In this document: one piece after another, positions 6,449 through 9,946 of the stretch
Numbering within the stretch: the first letter of the stretch is position 1
Layout of the letters: each line of letters starts with the position of its first letter
NCBI GenBank assembly: GCA_012963185.1
Contig: DTWD01000235.1
Coordinates: 1-9,946 of the forward strand
Length of the DNA: 9,946 bases
DNA from: Acidobacteriota bacterium
Lineage (GTDB): Bacteria; Acidobacteriota; Vicinamibacteria; Vicinamibacterales; UBA8438
Reading direction: 5' to 3'
Made by a program: the position numbers and the translations under genes
The notes under the pieces: generated by a model
Told to the model about the DNA's origin: nothing
Databases searched by the model: none
What the model saw: the letters and a program-made list of their open reading frames with translations, nothing else

Positions 6449-7589
6449 GCTTGCTGTCCGCAACTGCCAACACACGTTCAGCGACTCGCCGACTAACTCC
6501 CCCAGCACCAAGTTGCTCCCGCACTTGCGCCAGCATCTTTATCGCACGAGTCGCGGCCTCACGATCAGTAAGAAACCTGACCACTTCAATCGCTACCGCA
6601 TTCGCTGTAAAGCGCTCCTGAAGTAATTCAGGGACAATTTCTTTGCCTGCAATCAGATTGACCATTCCGGCCTTGTCAACATGGGAAAAGGTCTTAACCA
6701 GCCAGTACGTGAACGCCGACAGTCGATAGACGATAACCATCGGACGTTGATGAATAGCGGTCTGCACTGTTGCCGTACCTGACGCTGTGACAACTACATC
6801 AGCAGCCGCAAGTACGTCGTCCGTACGACTCTCCACAATCTGCACGGGAACGCCGACTTCTTGCAGGGCACCAACTGAGTTGAACAGCTCATCGTCAAGA
6901 TGTGGAGCCCGGGCCACAATAAACTGGACATCGGCACATTGCTTCCGTATTAGCCGCGCTGCACTGGTGAGTTCCGGAAGAATTGCGCGAAGCTCATTCG
7001 GTCGACTACCAGGCAACAGGGCCACTGTCGGCGCCGTTAAAACCAACCCCTGTGAGTCTAAAAATGATTCACGGGCTTCTGTCGGCTCTGACAGCTCCAC
7101 AAGTGGATGTCCGACAAATTCAACGGGGATGCCAGCATCTTGATAGATTGCTTCCTCGAACGGAAAGATCACCAGGGCAAGGTCCACAAGCCGTCGCATT
7201 CTTCCAAATCGACCGCGTCGCCACGCCCACGCCTGTGGCCCAATGTAATAAACGACGGGTATACCGAGTTTCCGAAGCGCCGCGGCCAATCGAAAATTGA
7301 TCTCTGGAAAATCGATCGCAACAAACACATCAGGACGGTCTGCTCGTGCACGTGCCACCATACTGCGGTAAATCTCGAGCGAGCGCGGAAGAACCGCAAG
7401 GGCTTCCGAGATGCCAGTCGCCGCGAGACCTTCATAATGCTCAACAAGATCGGCGCCGCTCTCTTGAAGATGGTCACCACCAAGTCCGCACACGCGAACC
7501 GTTGGATCAAGAGTTATCAACTCCTTCGTCAACGCACCAGCATAAAGATCCCCGGATGGCTCGCCGCACGAGATCAGAATATTGGGCAA
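6441..7589 (-). CDS. lpxB: Lipid-A-disaccharide synthase LpxB
   Basis: This GT19 glycosyltransferase joins UDP-2,3-diacylglucosamine and lipid X to make the tetraacyldisaccharide 1-phosphate of lipid A, on the cytosolic face of the inner membrane. The 382 residues are full length. Seen: GEPSGD at 9-14; AIDFPEINFRLA at 91-102, with the catalytic-region Asp93; IGPQAWAWRRGR at 116-127; EFVGHPLVE at 157-165; LLPGSRPNE at 191-199; ASGTATVQTA at 269-278; MVNLIAGKEIVPELLQ at 309-324. In the nucleotide-binding ASGTAT motif the usual Glu is Gln276. The start is a TTG, eight bases after the stop of the preceding peptidase gene, without a Shine-Dalgarno. It is chosen because the family begins right at this point. 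It sits in an operon with M16 peptidases rather than the common lpxD-fabZ-lpxA group. Confidence 0.95.
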   Translation of the reverse strand: MPNILISCGEPSGDLYAGALTKELITLDPTVRVCGLGGDHLQESGADLVEHYEGLAATGISEALAVLPRSLEIYRSMVARARADRPDVFVAIDFPEINFRLAAALRKLGIPVVYYIGPQAWAWRRGRFGRMRRLVDLALVIFPFEEAIYQDAGIPVEFVGHPLVELSEPTEARESFLDSQGLVLTAPTVALLPGSRPNELRAILPELTSAARLIRKQCADVQFIVARAPHLDDELFNSVGALQEVGVPVQIVESRTDDVLAAADVVVTASGTATVQTAIHQRPMVIVYRLSAFTYWLVKTFSHVDKAGMVNLIAGKEIVPELLQERFTANAVAIEVVRFLTDREAATRAIKMLAQVREQLGAGGVSRRVAERVLAVADSKHA

Positions 7590-7597
7590 GGAACAAA

Positions 7598-9064
7598 CTA
7601 GCGGGCGCGTCGGAGGTTCGCAGTTGAAAGATCCAACTCGGCTAAAGAAACGGTTTCAAATTGGTCAAATCCCACACCAGGGAGATCCTGCACGAAAGTC
7701 GAAGCATCACCGACAAGAACAATGGAAAGACTAGCGGGTTTCAGATGTTTCTCGGCAACACGCTGGATGTCAGCAACCGTCACTCTGTTAATCCGCTGGG
7801 GATATCTCTCAAGTTGATCTAGGTCGAGTCCGAAAAGAATCGCCTCGAGAACCTGCGTGGCTATCGCATTCGGCGTTTCTATCGTAATCGGGAAATTTCC
7901 AGCAAGATAGTCTTGGGCTCCTTGTAGCTCTCGAGGATCCACACGCTCTCGCCGCATTCGAGAAATTTCATCAAGTGTTAGACGTAGCGCCTCCGCTGTA
8001 GCAACCGACCGGGTGTCGGTTTTGGCCATGAAATCACCAGATAACTGACGTCCGGCAAGATCCGCAGACGCAGCATAGGTTAAGGATCGCTGGCTTCTGA
8101 GAACATTCCCCAACCTATTCCCACCTTCACCGCCAAGAATTTTTATAGCCAAATCAAAGGCAAGAAAGTCCGGGTCAGCTCTCGGTAACGCGACATGCCC
8201 CGCCCGAACTGTAGTTTGAACTGCGCCGGGACGGTCAATGACGACCAAACGCCGCGTTGGGGCGGGGACATCTTCCACTCTAGGCGCAGGCAACTCACCA
8301 CGCTCCCAATCCCCCAAAGCACGATCAACACCCTGAAATGCTTCCTCAGCCGACACATCCCCAACAACCGCAATTACCGCGTTATTCGGCAGGTAATGCA
8401 TACGATGAAACGCAACCAAGTCATCGCGTGTTATGGCACGGATCGATTCCGGAGTACCGCTCGATGGCATCCCGTAAGGATGGAATCCATAGACAAGGCG
8501 GTTAAAAACGACCGTTGCAATATAGGCAGGATCGTCGTAGCTGACCTGTAAACTCGAGAGTACTTGCTGACGCTGCCTTTCAATTTCCTGTGGCGCAAAC
8601 GCCGGTCGCCGCGTAACATCCGCCAACATATCGAGACCGAGATCAAAACTGTCCTTCATGACGAGGACATCAACGAAACTGAGCTCTCCAGCGGCTCCGG
8701 CGCCAAGTGCGCCACCAACATTATCAATCACCCTTGCAATTTCAGGTGCAGTACGTGTCGTCGTCCCCTGGTCGAGGAGCTGTCCGACCAAAGAAGCAAC
8801 GCCTAGCTTGTCAGAAGGATCACTTGAGGCACCGGCTCGAAGCAACAATCGTACGTTGACTGCGGGCTGCTCGTGATGCCCAACGTAGACGACACGGAGG
8901 CCGTTATCGAGGGTCCGGGTTTCGAACTCTGGAAAAACTACCTCACGTCGCAGTAATGGTGGTGGGGGATCCTCATTAGGCCAGTCATTTGTTTGCGCAT
9001 TAACCGGCACAACCATGCTCATGGTCACAAATAAACACGCCAGGCACTCTCTCTTCGCAAACAT
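7598..9064 (-). CDS. M16 family peptidase-like subunit lacking the zinc motif
   Basis: This is a 488-residue exported protein with two M16 (pitrilysin/insulinase) half-domains. A signal peptide spans about residues 1-23 (LACLFVTMSMVVPVNA-QT). The first domain begins at FETRTLDNGLRVVYVGHHEQPAV. Where active members carry HxxEH followed by GT, this protein has SLVGQ (residues 91-95; bases 8780-8794), so the zinc ligands are gone and it cannot be catalytic alone. The second domain keeps the substrate-contacting Arg/Tyr pair in RSLTY (Arg326, Tyr330). Such a protein is the non-catalytic half of heterodimeric M16 peptidases, as in mitochondrial processing peptidase-like and Sphingomonas two-gene systems. 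Its ATG shares one base with the TGA of the preceding M16 gene (TGATG), and an AGGAG lies 13 bases upstream. Likely site is the periplasm; natural substrate unknown, though peptides imported or processed at the envelope are plausible. Confidence 0.92.
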   Translation of the reverse strand: MFAKRECLACLFVTMSMVVPVNAQTNDWPNEDPPPPLLRREVVFPEFETRTLDNGLRVVYVGHHEQPAVNVRLLLRAGASSDPSDKLGVASLVGQLLDQGTTTRTAPEIARVIDNVGGALGAGAAGELSFVDVLVMKDSFDLGLDMLADVTRRPAFAPQEIERQRQQVLSSLQVSYDDPAYIATVVFNRLVYGFHPYGMPSSGTPESIRAITRDDLVAFHRMHYLPNNAVIAVVGDVSAEEAFQGVDRALGDWERGELPAPRVEDVPAPTRRLVVIDRPGAVQTTVRAGHVALPRADPDFLAFDLAIKILGGEGGNRLGNVLRSQRSLTYAASADLAGRQLSGDFMAKTDTRSVATAEALRLTLDEISRMRRERVDPRELQGAQDYLAGNFPITIETPNAIATQVLEAILFGLDLDQLERYPQRINRVTVADIQRVAEKHLKPASLSIVLVGDASTFVQDLPGVGFDQFETVSLAELDLSTANLRRAR

Positions 9065-9946
9065 CAGCGTCGGCCTGCTCCTGACCCACGAGGAAGAATT
9101 GTCATCACGAGACGGTTATCGTCTCGCAGGTATGTCTGAGCAACACGCTGCACATCAGCTTTTGACACGTTCAGGAAAATATCGAGTTCCCCGTCAGCCG
9201 TTGTAATGTCGTCGTGAATCACATGGGCATGAGCCAGATGCGATGCTTTGTCTGAGTTCGAAATCCGTCCGATTACATAATCGCGAGCGAACTGATTCTT
9301 TGCGCGCTGAATTTCTTGGTCGGTTGGTGGTTCCGCTTTCGCACGGTCCAACTCAGCAATGAGTGCCTCGGCAGCAGTTTCGGTTGACTGGCCAGGTTGC
9401 ACAACCGCGACGGCATAAAACAAATTCGGGTCTTCGATTATCGGACCGGCTCCAAATGCTGACACGGCAACCTGCTGGTCGTACACCAGCCGACGATAAA
9501 TACGCGCACTTTGACCATCAGACAGAATCTTGGACAGGATATGCATCGGGTACGCATCTGGGTGCCCATCGTAAGTGTTGTGATGGGCCACCACGACAGC
9601 CGGTAGTGGCCAATTATCGGCCTCGATTGTCACGCGACGCTCGCCTGCCGGAGGCGGTTCACGAGGAATGTCCCGAGGAACTGGTCGGCTGGCTTTGGGA
9701 ACCCGGCCAAAATAGTGCTCGACCATCTGAAGTGCATAATCCGTTTCAAAATCCCCCACGAGAGTGAGAGTCGCATTCTCAGGAACATAGTAGGTATCAA
9801 AGAATTCCTGCACGTCTTCGATGGATGCCGCCTCTAAATCGGCCATCGATCCGATTGGAGTGTGCTTATATGGATGCACGGAAAATGCATGATCGTAAAG
9901 AAGCTCTGACAGTAATCCAAAGGGCTCATTTTCGTAACGCCACCGA
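9064..9946 (-). CDS. M16 family metallopeptidase, N-terminal part outside the window
   Basis: The last 293 residues of an M16 peptidase are visible; the frame is open to the window edge. The first residues (RWRYENEPFGLLSELLYDHA) continue into SVHPYKHTPIGSMADLEAAS and FFDTYYVPENATLTLVGDF, the end of the first M16 half-domain. The second half-domain runs from about RRVTIEADNWPLPAVVVAHH to the C-terminus. By family comparison about 150-170 residues are missing, including where HxxEH and the distal Glu ligand would be, so catalysis cannot be checked here. In the second domain the substrate-contacting Arg/Tyr pair is replaced (QQVAV, bases 9463-9477). That loss is typical of the catalytic partner in a heterodimer, and fits the overlapping downstream gene that keeps the pair but lacks zinc ligands. 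The GTG at 9879 is an internal Val, not a start. Confidence 0.92.
   Translation of the reverse strand, partial: RWRYENEPFGLLSELLYDHAFSVHPYKHTPIGSMADLEAASIEDVQEFFDTYYVPENATLTLVGDFETDYALQMVEHYFGRVPKASRPVPRDIPREPPPAGERRVTIEADNWPLPAVVVAHHNTYDGHPDAYPMHILSKILSDGQSARIYRRLVYDQQVAVSAFGAGPIIEDPNLFYAVAVVQPGQSTETAAEALIAELDRAKAEPPTDQEIQRAKNQFARDYVIGRISNSDKASHLAHAHVIHDDITTADGELDIFLNVSKADVQRVAQTYLRDDNRLVMTILPRGSGAGRR

Noticed and set aside
6449..6511. A longer N-terminus for the cupredoxin-barrel protein, starting within lpxB
   Set aside because: It would put 21 extra residues before an otherwise complete signal peptide and extend the overlap with lpxB to about 70 bases.
7107..7601. A 164-codon plus-strand open frame opposite lpxB
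   Set aside because: It has no recognisable domain, lies wholly antisense to a well-supported lpxB, and its composition is what the reverse of a coding region gives.
9363..9767. A 134-codon plus-strand open frame opposite the M16 gene
   Set aside because: Arg/Pro/Gln-rich translation typical of a shadow frame; the M16 gene on the other strand is unambiguous.
9877..9879. GTG at 9879 as the start of the first M16 gene
   Set aside because: The frame stays open to the window edge and the upstream residues match the M16 family, so this is an internal Val codon.

Overview
The window looks like chromosomal DNA from a Gram-negative bacterium, most likely a member of the Acidobacteriota (Vicinamibacteria-like). 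That placement is inference. It rests on a very long Oar-type TonB-dependent receptor with an N-terminal carboxypeptidase-regulatory-like domain (a family greatly expanded in Acidobacteriota), an LpxB with an SGTATVQ variant motif, a paired M16 peptidase locus, and a base composition that looks close to 50% G+C. Nothing mobile, no RNA gene and no CRISPR array is visible. The window is almost fully coding: seven genes, two of them cut by the window edges.

Layout: (A) 1-4743, minus strand, read right to left: an Oar-like TonB-dependent receptor, then queG (epoxyqueuosine reductase) 9 bases or so after its stop, then an AlgH/YqgE-family gene that runs off the left edge. (B) 4744-4873: a short divergent intergenic region, the only real promoter-bearing gap. 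(C) 4874-5278, plus strand: a small secreted mono-haem cytochrome c. (D) 5279-9946, minus strand, read right to left: a metallopeptidase M16 subunit (N-terminus outside the window), a second M16 subunit overlapping it at TGATG, lpxB 8 bases or less further on, and a gene overlapping the lpxB stop at ATGCCTAG. That last gene encodes a secreted protein joining a CuA-type cupredoxin domain to a DUF5777-like outer-membrane beta-barrel. Its stop codon abuts the stop codon of the cytochrome with no base between them.

How the genes may work together: most products are envelope proteins (receptor barrel, periplasmic cytochrome, periplasmic M16 pair, lipid A synthesis, cupredoxin-barrel). The M16 genes show complementary losses of active-site elements, as expected of an obligate heterodimer. 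The most unusual item is the cupredoxin-barrel fusion. It keeps all five side-chain ligands of a CuA centre in cytochrome-oxidase/N2O-reductase spacing, but has no inner-membrane helices and is followed by what appears to be an outer-membrane barrel. Next to a c-type cytochrome it suggests a copper/haem electron-transfer module at the outer membrane, which I cannot match to a characterised system.
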